A DNA stretch of 64,000 nucleotides from Pyrobaculum neutrophilum V24Sta (lineage in GTDB: Archaea > Thermoproteota > Thermoprotei > Thermoproteales > Thermoproteaceae), in the NCBI RefSeq assembly GCF_000019805.1, contig NC_010525.1, forward strand, positions 992,001 through 1,056,000, written 5' to 3'. The stretch's first letter is position 1. Every line of letters starts with the position of its first letter. A program made the position numbers and the translations under genes. Shown one piece after another: positions 47,106-59,022 of this stretch. The notes under the pieces are model-generated. The model saw nothing but the letters and a program-made list of their open reading frames with translations. It was not told the DNA's origin and ran no database searches.

Positions 47106-48113
47106 CTACACTCCGCCGAAGAGCTGGTATATGGCTGGGTCTGAGAAGCCGGGGACGTAGGCCTCTCCTTTCCACTCCCCGGCCACGTAGATGCCTCTCT
47201 CGCGGCTCCTCCGGAGGACGTAAGTCCTCCCCCCTAGGCCGCGGACGAAGTCTAGGCTGTGGGTGGCGGCTACTACGTTGAAGCGGCCTCCCGACCTCTC
47301 CACAAGCCTCCTCAGGTAGCGGCCGAGGAAGAAGGCGTATAGGGGGTGCGCGTGTGCCTCGGGCTCCTCCACGAGGAGGTAGGCGGCTTCACCCAGGGCG
47401 TATGTGTAGGCGGCGTAGAGCGCGACTAGGGCTGGGGCGAAGACGGACGAGAGCTGGCCTAGCCTCCGCCCTCTGGCCCCCATCGCTAGATCCTCCCAGA
47501 CGAAGCCCTCCTCGACGGCGCTTAACAGGAGGGGGGCGTAGTCGGTGAAGACCTCCCTCACCTCCTCCCTCAGCCGCTCTGAGGCTTTCTCGAACTCCAC
47601 CACGAGATCTCTAAACACCTGGCCTGCCTCCCAGAGGAGGGTGTCGCGGGCGCGTAGCTTTAGCTCTTTTGCCACTAGGTGGTCGCCCCCCGCGGCCTTG
47701 GAGATATCCACGACGCGTTCGCCGATGCTGTAGCCAGCTGCCCTGATCCTCTCGTCGGAGTAATTCTTCAGCTCTTCGGCCTCTGAGCTGATGTACCCCA
47801 GCGGTTTTTCCAACAGCTTTTCGTAGGCCTGCGCCATCACTCTATAGGCGTCTACGAGGACTGCGTAGTAGTCTAGATCCGGCTCTACGCGGCAGTCGAG
47901 CTCCGGCGGCAACTCCGGCATGGCTCTCGCGTAGAGGCGTCTGCTACGTGCCGCGATGCAGTGCAGTGCCAGCGATTTGCCGGCCATGTTGGGGCCTATG
48001 AGGGCGGTGGCGCCTCCGACGTCCAGCTCTATGTCTACTTTCAGCTTTGTGTCTCCGTAGGTCAGCCCGTCGGATTTGAGGATGACCTTGAGGTGGGGTT
48101 GGGCGTTGTCCAT
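47106..48113 (-). CDS. ABC/OLD-type ATPase beside the type III-A operon
   Basis: 335 residues. Walker A GPNMAGKS is at 40-47; the C-terminal part has RRLGQLSSVFAPAL (signature-like), YLLVEEPEAHAHP (Walker B) and VVAATHSLDFV (H-loop). It is related in design to the ATPase at 12487. The ATG at 48113 is set by the palindromic TATA box at 48131-48142. It diverges from csm2 and is followed by the Cys-rich gene, so it may be an ancillary effector pair of the type III system. A truncated copy lies at 46487-46623. Confidence 0.8.
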   Translation of the reverse strand: MDNAQPHLKVILKSDGLTYGDTKLKVDIELDVGGATALIGPNMAGKSLALHCIAARSRRLYARAMPELPPELDCRVEPDLDYYAVLVDAYRVMAQAYEKLLEKPLGYISSEAEELKNYSDERIRAAGYSIGERVVDISKAAGGDHLVAKELKLRARDTLLWEAGQVFRDLVVEFEKASERLREEVREVFTDYAPLLLSAVEEGFVWEDLAMGARGRRLGQLSSVFAPALVALYAAYTYALGEAAYLLVEEPEAHAHPLYAFFLGRYLRRLVERSGGRFNVVAATHSLDFVRGLGGRTYVLRRSRERGIYVAGEWKGEAYVPGFSDPAIYQLFGGV

Positions 48114-48130
48114 ATGCTTCGTGGACGGAA

Positions 48131-48142
48131 TGTTTATAAACA
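48131..48142. promoter_or_regulatory. Palindromic TATA box shared by csm operon and ATPase pair
   Basis: TGTTTATAAACA is a perfect 12-bp palindrome. Its centre (48136.5) is 23.5 nt from the first base of the csm2 ATG at 48160 and 23.5 nt from that of the ATPase ATG at 48113. Both transcripts would be leaderless and share one box. Confidence 0.8.
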
Positions 48143-48159
48143 TGGCTTGTGTCATGTAT

Positions 48160-48585
48160 ATGCCGAGGTCGTACTTCTACGAGATCTATAGGGCGTTTAA
48201 GGAGGATCGGTACGAGGACGGCCTCAACTCGGCGTCTCGATACAGGACCTACGTCACGGCGGCGGCCTTCCGCAAGATCTACAACAGCATAGTCAAGCCG
48301 CTGGAGCATATAGCCGCTGGGAGGTTCACCGACCCAATCCCCATCGCGGCTGGGTTGGCTAGGCTGGACGTTATTATTGAGTATCAGAAGAACAGGGGTC
48401 TGCTTCAGCAGGACCTCGCCGAGGGGATCAAGGCCGCTTTGGCCGAGATTAGGCAGGACGTGGTTAGGAGGAATCTGCAAAGCGCTAAGAAGGAGGCAGA
48501 GGCGCTTAAGTTGGCGCTCGACGCTGTGCTGGCCTACCAGATAGTGGGCGGGAGGAGGAGGGAGGAAGAGGAGGAGTGGCTATGA
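48160..48585 (+). CDS. csm2: Type III-A small subunit Csm2
   Basis: 141 residues, all-helical (AAAFRKIYNSIVKPLEHIAA, LLQQDLAEGIKAALAEI), as expected of the Csm2/Cas11 small subunit. It is the first gene of the operon; its stop overlaps the csm3 start (ATGA). The ATG at 48160 is chosen by symmetry with the TATA box; an ATG at 48154 is also in frame. Identification rests mostly on position and fold, since small subunits diverge rapidly. Confidence 0.7.
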   Translation: MPRSYFYEIYRAFKEDRYEDGLNSASRYRTYVTAAAFRKIYNSIVKPLEHIAAGRFTDPIPIAAGLARLDVIIEYQKNRGLLQQDLAEGIKAALAEIRQDVVRRNLQSAKKEAEALKLALDAVLAYQIVGGRRREEEEEWL

Positions 48586-49505
48586 GCGAGCAGTACCCGC
48601 AGGCTCGGCTGAAGCTGTCCAACCTGGTTAAGATTAACTTCAAGCTCAGGGCGTCCGGCCTCTTGATTAGGAGTGGGAAGACGAAGGAGGTGCTGGGGGC
48701 CGCCGACATACAGCCCATGTCGATACAGCGGGTTTACAGGCTCAACAACGCCGAGCATCCCCTGACGGTTCCGTATATCCCCGCCTCCTCTCTCAAGGGG
48801 AGGGCTAGGTCTCTGCTGGAGGCGGCGCTGGGCCTGCCTCTGCACACCACCGACGGGAAGATCTACCTACACATGAGGATTGTCCAGAAGAACATCATGG
48901 ACGAGGACCCGTTCTGCCCCGTGGATAACATCTTCGGGACGCCCTCAATCGCCTTTAGGGAGCTGGACGAGAGGTACCGCTACCTCTTCGAGTGCTGGGC
49001 GCCTAGCCGCGCAATATTTCGCGACCTCTTCCCCTCCGAGGGTTATGTGAAGAGTCTGTGCGACGCGAAGGGTGGCTGCGCCTACGTGTCGCTTGAGGAC
49101 TTCCTTGAGGAGAAGAACGAGAACAGGATCGACAGGGTCACGAGCACAGCCGACCCCCGCGAGATCTTGAGGCTGAGGCCTGGGGTGGAGTTCGACGGGT
49201 CTATCACCGTGTTGGTGTACGACATCGACCTGAAGCCGAAGGAGGATTGTGTTAAGTATACCAAGGTAGACGAGATTAAGAGGGGGACGCCGCCTGTTAA
49301 GTACTACCTCGACATGTTGATCAAGTCGCTGCGTCTTGTGGAGGAGACCTACCTGGGGGCCTCGGGCACCAGGGGCTACGGCCAGGTGGAGTTCACCAAC
49401 CTCGAGGCCAAGCTGCTGGACGCCTTGACCTTCAGCGAGCTGAGGAGGGCTGAGGCGCCCTCTCTGGCCAAGCTGGGCGAGGAGGTGTCTCAGTGGTGGC
49501 AATGA
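48582..49505 (+). CDS. csm3: Csm3 (Cas7-family) backbone ribonuclease
   Basis: 307 residues. RASGLLIRSGKTKEVLGAAD puts an Asp at residue 42, the position of the Csm3 target-RNA cleavage residue. VPYIPASSLKGRARSLLE and the glycine-rich LGASGTRGYGQVEF are the RAMP motifs. Several copies bind crRNA and cut target RNA at 6-nt intervals. The start overlaps csm2 and the stop overlaps csm4, both as ATGA. Confidence 0.88.
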   Translation: MSEQYPQARLKLSNLVKINFKLRASGLLIRSGKTKEVLGAADIQPMSIQRVYRLNNAEHPLTVPYIPASSLKGRARSLLEAALGLPLHTTDGKIYLHMRIVQKNIMDEDPFCPVDNIFGTPSIAFRELDERYRYLFECWAPSRAIFRDLFPSEGYVKSLCDAKGGCAYVSLEDFLEEKNENRIDRVTSTADPREILRLRPGVEFDGSITVLVYDIDLKPKEDCVKYTKVDEIKRGTPPVKYYLDMLIKSLRLVEETYLGASGTRGYGQVEFTNLEAKLLDALTFSELRRAEAPSLAKLGEEVSQWWQ

Positions 49506-50320
49506 GGGTTGGCTATGCCGTTCTGCGCTTTGTGACTCCCATCCACGTGGGGAGGTGGACTCTCTACGACTCTTGGGACTACGTGCCGTCGGACGCGATA
49601 TATTCGGCGCTGTACGCTCTGGGGGTCCGTGGGGGGTTTCGCGTCTCGTCGGCGTATCCCATGGTGGCCGACGCCTCGGACCGCCTCCACCTCCCGGCTC
49701 CTCTGCCCGCCACGTGGAGGCTCCAGCTTCTGAGGGGGGCGGCGCCGGAGGAGGCGAAGGCGGTCAAGAGGCTTAGGTATATTCCCCTGGAGTGCCTCAA
49801 GGGGGGCGATGTGCCTAAGCGGAGGGGGGATCGGTGGACGTGCGGCGGGCTGGAGCTCAAGGACAGGCCGTACGGGGAGAGGCTGGCCGTGGCGAGGAAC
49901 GCCCTTTCCCGCGTCAACCAGATGGCCGAGCCCTACCGCATCGCCGTCTTTAACCCCCTGGTCCCCTACGTGGTTTACTACCAGGGGCTGGACGTGAGCT
50001 ACCTCAAGCTGTTGGGCGAGGTGGGCGTAGGCGGCAAGAGGTCCTCGGGCCTGGGGAAGTTCGAGGTGGTTGAGGTCGGCGAAGTGGACGTGGGCGACTC
50101 CGGCTCCGCGGCCCTCCTCATGGGTGTGGGGAGGCCGGTTGGCTACGAGAGAGCTCTGGGGGAGTGGGCGGTGAGGAGCTGGTCCTGCACCTGGGGGGCG
50201 GTGGGGCCCGCCTCTGTGCTAATGGACGGGGGTGTGGTGTGGGGGAGCTTCGACTTCGAGGATCTGGGGGGCGGCGGCTGCGTCAAAATACTGAGGCCTC
50301 TGTGGCTGTGGATCTCGTGA
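49502..50320 (+). CDS. csm4: Csm4 (Cas5-family) subunit
   Basis: 272 residues. VGYAVLRFVTPIHVGRWTLY at the start and VGVGGKRSSGLGKFEVVEV (glycine-rich loop) near residue 180 are the two ends of a Csm4 fold. It holds the crRNA 5' tag and contacts Cas10. The ATG at 49502 overlaps the csm3 stop; the long frame also has a GTG at 49493. Confidence 0.85.
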   Translation: MRVGYAVLRFVTPIHVGRWTLYDSWDYVPSDAIYSALYALGVRGGFRVSSAYPMVADASDRLHLPAPLPATWRLQLLRGAAPEEAKAVKRLRYIPLECLKGGDVPKRRGDRWTCGGLELKDRPYGERLAVARNALSRVNQMAEPYRIAVFNPLVPYVVYYQGLDVSYLKLLGEVGVGGKRSSGLGKFEVVEVGEVDVGDSGSAALLMGVGRPVGYERALGEWAVRSWSCTWGAVGPASVLMDGGVVWGSFDFEDLGGGGCVKILRPLWLWIS

Positions 50321-50323
50321 GCC

Positions 50324-51299
50324 ATGTCTAGGCTGTCTGCGGCAGGTGGGCCCCTCGCCGGCTGGGAGACCGCCGTTTTGAGGCTTAGGGCTGAGACTCC
50401 GGTCTTTGTGCTGTCGGGGAGGGCGGCGGTGGTGGGCCTGGACGCCCTGTGGTCCGGGGGGCGGCTCCACGTCCTCGACTTGGAGCACCCGGCGCTGCTC
50501 CGGCTAATCGAGGCGCAGGTGAGGGCGGGGAGGGCGCCCTCTCTGGCGGATGTGGTGGCCGCGGCTAGGGCGGACCCCGCGCGGTACTCCCGCCTCTCTC
50601 TGCCGTCGCCCCAGCTCCCCGACAAGGCGGAGGTAAAGTTGGGGATCCCGCCTCCGGCCTCCACGGTCAAGGGGATGTTGCGGACGGCGTATCTCCACTG
50701 GGTTCTCAAGAGGGATGGGGAGGCTAGGGGGAGGTTCCTCAGCGCGGTGGCTCAAGCCCTGGAGGAGCGGGTCCACCCGAAGTTCCTGGCGGCTAGGGGC
50801 GAGGCGGCCGTCTTCAAGGTGGTGGTGGGGAAGAGGGTCTGGGACGTCTTCAACGCTGTTTTGGTGAGGGAGGGGCCCGCCGGCGCGAGGTTTGAGGTGT
50901 ACAAAATCGACGTGGTGAAGGGGAGCAACGTCATAGCTTCGGCGTATGCGGTGGGCGCGTCCCCGGGCTCCGCCTTCGAATACAGGGTGGTCGTTAGGCC
51001 GAGGCCTAGGGAGGACGGCGGGGGCGACGCGGTCCTCGCCCTGGACGACTTGAAAAAAGCTCTGGACGACTTCGCCCGCGAGGCGGGGGAGAGGGAGGGT
51101 TGGAGGCCCCGGTGCCCCGCCGCGGTGAGGATCGGCTTTGGGGCGGGGAGGAGGTGGAAGACCGTGTTGAACCTGGTGGAGCGGCACGACCCAGCCCTCT
51201 ACCGGAGGATACAGGAGTACATGACCCAGCGGCTTAAGAGGTTCTGGGGGGACGTGACAAAGAAGACGGTTGAGGGGATGCCGGTGGGCTGGGCCTGCT

Positions 51300-51313
<14 letters not shown>
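50324..51313 (+). CDS. csm5: Csm5 (Cas7-family) subunit
   Basis: 329 residues. LRAETPVFVLSGRAAVVGLD begins the RAMP core, and IPPASTVKGMLRTAYLHW is the conserved S-x-K-G helix. It is expected to cap the 3' end of the crRNA filament. It follows csm4 after three bases and overlaps cas10 by 14 nt. Confidence 0.82.
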
Positions 51314-53944
<2,631 letters not shown>

Positions 53945-54037
53945 ACCGCCCCCACGCTCCCCCCTCCCCCTCCGGCAGCCCCCTCGGCTGGCCGTCGGCT
54001 GTGTTTGGGGCGCGGCTGGGGTGGGTTCGGCGGGGGT

Positions 54038-55459
54038 TTAGTCTGGAGATCGGCGTGAGGCGCGTTTGGCCATGTGCTCCACGAGCCTTTTGACGGTTGG
54101 CCCGTCGTAGACTATTCCCACGATGCGGCCCCCTTCGACTTTGAACCTCTTGATGGCGGTGGGGGAGAGGCCGGCGTGGGCGAGGAAGTTGCGGACGTAG
54201 CGCTCTATGTCTTTTTCGAGGCGCTCCCTTTCCTGCTGGAGCTCCCTCCTCGCTTCCTCGATGCGGTGGTCTATGAGCTTTTTTATGCCGCCGCTCTTCA
54301 GAGCCTCCCTCACCTCCCTCTTGTGCCTTGAGACTAGGTGCCACAGCTCCGGCCCCACTTCGCCTGGCGAGGTTGCCTCTGCGACCTTCTGGAGCAGGCC
54401 CACCTCCTTTGAGGTCACGCGGGCGATGGAGGAGAGGTAGATGTGGCCGTGTTTTTCGTATCTGTTGGCTAGGGCGCTGAGGTATTCGGGGAGTGTCCTC
54501 TTGTCGAAGACGTCTCTCTTCAGCTCTGTCCAGATCTGGTGGAGGACGGTCTCCGCCGCCGTTTGGAGGTCGGCGTGTTCGTACCTCACGGCGCCGTTTT
54601 CAACCCGCGGCCTCGACTCTGTCAGCTGCGGCGGCTTCTCCTCCTTTGGGGGGCCGAAGTCGGGGTCCCAGCCTTCGAAGGCCGCACCTGTGAAGCCCAG
54701 GGCGGCGGCGCCGTTGGATATGAGCCATATGAGCTTGCCCAGGCGCGTCTCCCTTGTCCGTCCCACCGCCCTGAGCGACCTGAGCGCGGCGAGCTCCCTC
54801 ACGCTTCTCAGCACCTCCTGTAGGCTGGAGACGTCCAGCACCCGTAGCTCGGGCACCTCCCTCCGCCTCTCCCCGCGCTGCGGCTGTATGCAGAAGTCGC
54901 TCTCCACGTCGTTGGGGTACGGCTCCGAGTTCACCAGGATGAGCCTGTCCTCTTTGCCCCGCCCCACAGCGGCCGCCACGGCGGCGTAGAGGGCGGAGAT
55001 GGTGACGAAGTTTATGCCGTGGGTGATGTCCACCACGATGAAGGACGCGTCCTCAGACCTCTCCCAAACCGCCTTGAAGACGTCCATGAAGATGGCCTCG
55101 GGGCTCCCCTCGAACCTCCAGCCGAAGTACGTGCCGACGGCCGGCACAGACACCACCTCGAAGGGCAGGCCGCCCATGAGCTCCCGCCCCCACCTCTGGT
55201 ACAGCTCCCTAGCGCGGGCCCTCAAGTCGCCGGCCGCCGCGCCGGGGTTCACCACCGAGTCCGAGCCCACGACGAGTACGGAGACCTCCGACGGCCTCCC
55301 GAGGCCCCTCAGCACGTCGACCAGCGCGCCCTCAGACGTACATCCCTCGAACCTGCCGGCGCTCCCCTTGAAGGGCTTCCTATCCACCTCAGCTGTGTAC
55401 CGAGCCCTCCTCCAGCTCGGCGGAAAGCCCCACACCCCCACGAGGAGTACCTTAGCCAT
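54038..55459 (-). CDS. csx1: Csx1, CARF-HEPN ribonuclease
   Basis: 473 residues. The N-terminal CARF domain opens KVLLVGVWGFPPSWRRARY and has FIVVDITHGINFVTISAL. A long charged helical linker leads to a HEPN domain with RNFLAH (R423, H428), the catalytic RxxxxH. It should be an RNase activated by cyclic oligoadenylate from Cas10. The ATG at 55459 is 24 nt after TATATATACC (about 55478-55487). It is convergent with the csm operon and has its own promoter. Confidence 0.9.
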   Translation of the reverse strand: MAKVLLVGVWGFPPSWRRARYTAEVDRKPFKGSAGRFEGCTSEGALVDVLRGLGRPSEVSVLVVGSDSVVNPGAAAGDLRARARELYQRWGRELMGGLPFEVVSVPAVGTYFGWRFEGSPEAIFMDVFKAVWERSEDASFIVVDITHGINFVTISALYAAVAAAVGRGKEDRLILVNSEPYPNDVESDFCIQPQRGERRREVPELRVLDVSSLQEVLRSVRELAALRSLRAVGRTRETRLGKLIWLISNGAAALGFTGAAFEGWDPDFGPPKEEKPPQLTESRPRVENGAVRYEHADLQTAAETVLHQIWTELKRDVFDKRTLPEYLSALANRYEKHGHIYLSSIARVTSKEVGLLQKVAEATSPGEVGPELWHLVSRHKREVREALKSGGIKKLIDHRIEEARRELQQERERLEKDIERYVRNFLAHAGLSPTAIKRFKVEGGRIVGIVYDGPTVKRLVEHMAKRASRRSPD

Positions 55460-55577
55460 GAAATAGCGGCGGCGCCCCTATATATACCTAGGCGCCGCGG
55501 GGGGCCGGCCTCGCTCCGTGATCGATCTGAGTATTGACTGCGCAGTACATATTTAAACTGCAACTGGGACATATACC

Positions 55578-55664
55578 GTGAGGAGGGCAGTGCTGTTGCC
55601 TGATCTGGGGGTCGGCGCGTTGAAGCTGTTGCTTGAGCTTATATCTGAAAACCTCGCCCTTTAG
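55578..55664 (+). pseudogene. Truncated leaderless gene, 28 codons
   Basis: ATTTAAAC (about 55551-55558) is 25 nt before a GTG that opens RRAVLLPDLGVGALKLLLEL, then stops in the hairpin marking the left side of the tnpB element. A good promoter and start followed by a premature end suggest a gene interrupted by insertion. The continuation is not clear. Confidence 0.4.
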
Positions 55665-57005
55665 GGCGGGGATGGCACTATGCGGCGTTAAGCTTTTAGG
55701 TTGACCGTTGAACTCGATCTATGAGGGGATGTTCCCCTATGACCTCGGTCGTTCTCACGGTTGTTGGAAAGGTGATTGAGCCTAACAAGGGCAAGACCCT
55801 TGAGCTCAACAGAGCTCTTGAAGAGTACCTCAAGTTGGTTAGATGGTATGTGGGCTTCGGCATCACGTCGAAGACGAAGCTTCACGAGCTAACGTATGAG
55901 GAAGCCAAAAAGAGGTTTAGCCTAAACACTGCGCTGATACAGACTGCGAGGGACAAGGCCGTTGAAATTCTCAAGAGCTTTAATAAACATAAGGCAAAGG
56001 GCAGAGCCAAGGCTGATAGGCCAACGGTTAAGAGGGTATCTATTCGTCTAGATAGGAGGGCGTTCAAGCTCGATAAGTCCAGCACTAATGCTAACTCCTT
56101 ACTGGCTTGTCGTTAGCTTGAGAAGAGGTGTTAGGATAGCGCTACCACTAGCTTTCGGCAACAGACAGAAACAGTTCATTGAGGAGACCCTGCAGGGGCT
56201 GTGGGAACTCGACAGTGTGGAGCTGGTTAAGAGAGACGGCGTTTGGTTCGCTCACTTCAAGATTAAGAAGAACGTTGTCACCTACGGTGCTGAGGAGGCG
56301 AAGACGCTCATAGGCGTAGACCTCGGCGAGTGGAACGCAGTTGCGGCCGTGGCCATATCGAGGGACAGCCCGAGCAAGCCAATGAGGGGGCAGTTCTGGG
56401 GTGGACAAAGGATTAGGTTTGTGCGCGGCAAATACGCTCACATTAGGCGTAGCCTGCAGAGAAAGAATAGACTTGACCTGGTTAAGAGGATTGGCAGTAA
56501 GGAGGGCAGAACAGTCAATCAGATGCTCCACGAAATAGCTAAGGGGGTTGTTGAGTATGCCAAGCAGTTCCCCAAACCAGTCATCGTCATGGAGGACTTA
56601 GAGGGGATTAGAGATAGGATTAGTGGAAGCAACAAACTACTGAATAGGAGGTTGCACTCGTGGAGCTTTAGGAAGCTCCAGAAGTACATTGAGTACAAAG
56701 CGCTCCTCAGCGGAATACCGATTGTGTACGTAAAGCCGAAGAACACCAGTAGAACATGCCATAGGTGCAGATTCGCAGCTGATGAAGTGAAAGGTAGAGG
56801 TTTCAAACCCGGATAATCGGGATTGGTCATGAAGGCGCTGGCGTTTAACACGGACCTGGACGCCTACCTTAAAATTTAGGAGGTTAAGAGAGGTTGTGTC
56901 TAGCGATGAGTACCTAGACGAGGAGGAGCTCTTTGATGATGGACGGTAGCTGTGTAGTAGGCTCGGCGGGTGTGAGGGGCGTTACATAACCCCGCCCCAT
57001 CCCGG
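55648..57005 (+). mobile_element. Decayed IS200/IS605-family element (tnpB only)
   Basis: A left-side hairpin CTCGCCCTTTAGGGCGGGG (about 55653) and a right-side hairpin GGGGCG-loop-CGCCCC (about 56978-57000) bracket a broken tnpB. No tnpA is present. Boundaries are estimates, since IS605 elements lack inverted repeats. Between the tnpB relic and the right hairpin is a short acidic tail (EYLDEEELFDDGR) in another frame. Confidence 0.6.
55739..56879 (+). pseudogene. tnpB: tnpB pseudogene
   Basis: The N-terminal part (TSVVLTVVGKVIEPNKGKTL to RRAFKLDKSSTNA) is in one frame; from about 56100 the rest is in another (TPYWLVVSLRRGVRIALPLA). The RuvC residues D (IGVDLGEWNAVAAVAI) and E (VIVMEDLEGIRDR) and the first zinc pair (CHRC) remain. 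An in-frame stop at 56814-56816 interrupts the second zinc pair; beyond it, SGLVMKALAFNTDLDAYLKI still resembles the TnpB end with the third Asp. Frameshift, stop and lost cysteines make activity unlikely. Confidence 0.85.
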
Positions 57006-57077
57006 GAGGCAAGCGCCACAAGTGAGCTGTAGGTAGGCCGAGGAAACGTTTAAATCTTGGCAAGACAGTTTTATATT

Positions 57078-57830
57078 ATGAGCGACGTGTCGCTTAGGGA
57101 TCTGGTGCTGTATGTGGTGTCGAGGTTCCCAAAGGGGGTAGGGCGCACCAGGCTGATGAAGATGCTCTTTCTTGTGGATATGTACGCGGGGGAGGGGCTG
57201 GGGAGGTCTCTTACCGGCGTAGATTGGTTCCGCTGGAAATTTGGGCCTTTTTCTAGAGAGGTGCTTGACGTTCTTGACGAGCTGGAGAAGGAGGGGCTCG
57301 TGGCGGTGGATCTGGGCCCCGAGAGGAGGTACATCGCCCTTGCCGAGCCCGAGGCCCTTCCCGACGACGTCCGTCGGGTTGTCGACCGCGTAGTTGCGGA
57401 GTACGGCTTTAAGCCGCTGAGGGAGCTACTTGCCGAGGTCTACGAGAGGTTTAAAATCAACGAGAGAGAGCTGGGCGAGAGAATCGCCGCGGGGGACGGG
57501 AAGCTGGAAAGATTGGTTAGGCTGGCTGAGGCGGCCGGGGGAGACGAGGGGGCCTATGTGGAGCTTATGGGTAGGCTCTACGAGGAGTATGAGGATGTGT
57601 TGGACGCGGTTCCGCCGGATATGCTTTCGCTGTATGGGCTGGCTGTGTTGGCGCTGCAGAGGAGCGGGAAGGGGGGTGAGGTTGAAAAGGTGACGAGGGA
57701 GCTCGTGGAGGTTCTGGACGAGGTGGGAAAGGTGTTGCGTAGCGAGCCGAACAAACCGCTTCCTCGCCCCATTAGGGAGAGAGTGAGCAGGCTGTATAGC
57801 GAGCTTTTAGACGCCGCGACTGGCGGCTGA
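57078..57830 (+). CDS. DUF4065/Panacea-like protein
   Basis: 250 residues. GVGRTRLMKMLFLVDMYAGE, then FRWKFGPFSREVLDVLDELE and a Gly-Leu-Val turn, repeat the pattern of the protein at 14955-15512. A long charged helical C-terminus follows (ELGERI to the end), absent from the shorter paralog. The ATG at 57078 is 25 nt after GTTTAAAT. It is followed after five bases by a Cys-motif protein, probably its partner in a toxin-antitoxin-like pair. Confidence 0.6.
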   Translation: MSDVSLRDLVLYVVSRFPKGVGRTRLMKMLFLVDMYAGEGLGRSLTGVDWFRWKFGPFSREVLDVLDELEKEGLVAVDLGPERRYIALAEPEALPDDVRRVVDRVVAEYGFKPLRELLAEVYERFKINERELGERIAAGDGKLERLVRLAEAAGGDEGAYVELMGRLYEEYEDVLDAVPPDMLSLYGLAVLALQRSGKGGEVEKVTRELVEVLDEVGKVLRSEPNKPLPRPIRERVSRLYSELLDAATGG

Positions 57831-57835
57831 GGGGC

Positions 57836-58669
57836 GTGCGGTTGCTATATCTTGACGCGTTTTACTACTACGCGCCAGTGAGGCGGGTTCTGGATCTTAG
57901 GGCTGTCTTGAGAGAGAGGGGGCTGGTGATTGATAGATTGCTTCATACGAGGTTTTCTTCTGCCACATTACTAAGAGACCAGATCAACTCTGTATTACGA
58001 AGTGATAAAATTGGTGAAATCTTAACGAAACTTTTTAGCGTTGTTTTGAGTGGCAAGAAAAGAAAAACGATTTTAGACACAGAAAATTTAGCAGTCGTCT
58101 TAGATGATGAAAAAACGCATCTTATTGAGTTTCTAATATTCATCGCTAAATACATCGATCTAGAGAGGCAGAATCTAAATATAGACGAGCTAAGTGATAC
58201 ATTAAATAGGCAGGTGTGTCCAGAGGGAACAGCTATTTCAGTTGATAAAGAGAGCGCTATGGTCATTAGAATGTTGCGTGAACCTAAATATCAAGTGTTG
58301 TTTAACACGGTGATCGGCAGGTATCTTGAGAAGATTTATGATTCCTTCGCTATCTACACGACCTGTAGAGTATGTAAGTTGCTAGGGCTCAACCCACCTG
58401 ACTGTCTCACATACGCTGAGACCTTTAGAGAAGACCCCGCCATAGGAGGGCTGAGGTGGGAGGCGTGGTGTCCTCAATGCCGGAACCACCTTGATGACGT
58501 TGCAAAAGCCGAAATACTCCAACAATATGCTATTAGTAATAGAGGCGACAAGATCTATGTAGCGACTGTTGGGACGATAAAGCCGAGCAGAAGCGGCGAA
58601 TGCTTTACATGTCTAGTTAACCACCTGAGTTCTCTGGTTAATAATATCGAGCACATAACTCACGGTTAG
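57836..58669 (+). CDS. Unknown protein with three CxxC pairs
   Basis: 277 residues from a GTG. The C-terminal half has CRVC, CPQC and CFTC, likely one or two zinc sites; the N-terminal half is helical and charged. The DNA between about 57960 and 58360 is AT-rich compared with its neighbours, hinting at transfer. It is coupled to the DUF4065-like gene and may be the toxin or effector of that pair, which is inference from position only. Confidence 0.6.
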   Translation: MRLLYLDAFYYYAPVRRVLDLRAVLRERGLVIDRLLHTRFSSATLLRDQINSVLRSDKIGEILTKLFSVVLSGKKRKTILDTENLAVVLDDEKTHLIEFLIFIAKYIDLERQNLNIDELSDTLNRQVCPEGTAISVDKESAMVIRMLREPKYQVLFNTVIGRYLEKIYDSFAIYTTCRVCKLLGLNPPDCLTYAETFREDPAIGGLRWEAWCPQCRNHLDDVAKAEILQQYAISNRGDKIYVATVGTIKPSRSGECFTCLVNHLSSLVNNIEHITHG

Positions 58670-58746
58670 TCCCTCGGCCTGGCTTGTGCCGCATGTCTGG
58701 GGGTGGGGTGACCGCAATGTTTATATTGTTGTGTTGCGGGTGGGGG

Positions 58747-59001
58747 GTGCGGCGGGTGGTGCTGTTGGCGTTGGGGGCTTTTGCGCTGCTTGCGGCTGTG
58801 TCGTTTACGAATGTTGCTGTGTTTTCTGTGAACGCCTCTCTGCCTCCTGGGATGAAGTATGCGGGTGCTGACGCCTGTAGGGCGTTGGCCCCGTCGGGGC
58901 ACAAGGTGGGGTTTTATGTCAATACGTCGTCTCTGTATCAGGGGAACGCCGTGTGGCTTAAGAAGCGGCATTTAATGGCCTTAAAAAGGAAACACATTTA
59001 A
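58747..59001 (+). pseudogene. N-terminal piece of a secreted protein
   Basis: A GTG at 58747, 26 nt after TGTTTATATT, opens a signal peptide (VVLLALGAFALLAAVSF) and a short exported part (ASLPPGMKYAGADACRALAP, FYVNTSSLYQGNAVW) that ends abruptly after 84 residues as the DNA turns AT-rich. It looks like the front of a longer surface protein whose possible remaining tail is at 60310-60520. Confidence 0.5.
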
Positions 59002-59022
59002 TACGGTAATTGAAGAAATACT

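Noticed and set aside
56795-56815. GGTTTCAAACCC, resembling a tRNA T-arm
   Set aside because: No acceptor, D or anticodon arms around it; it is the zinc-motif region of the tnpB relic.
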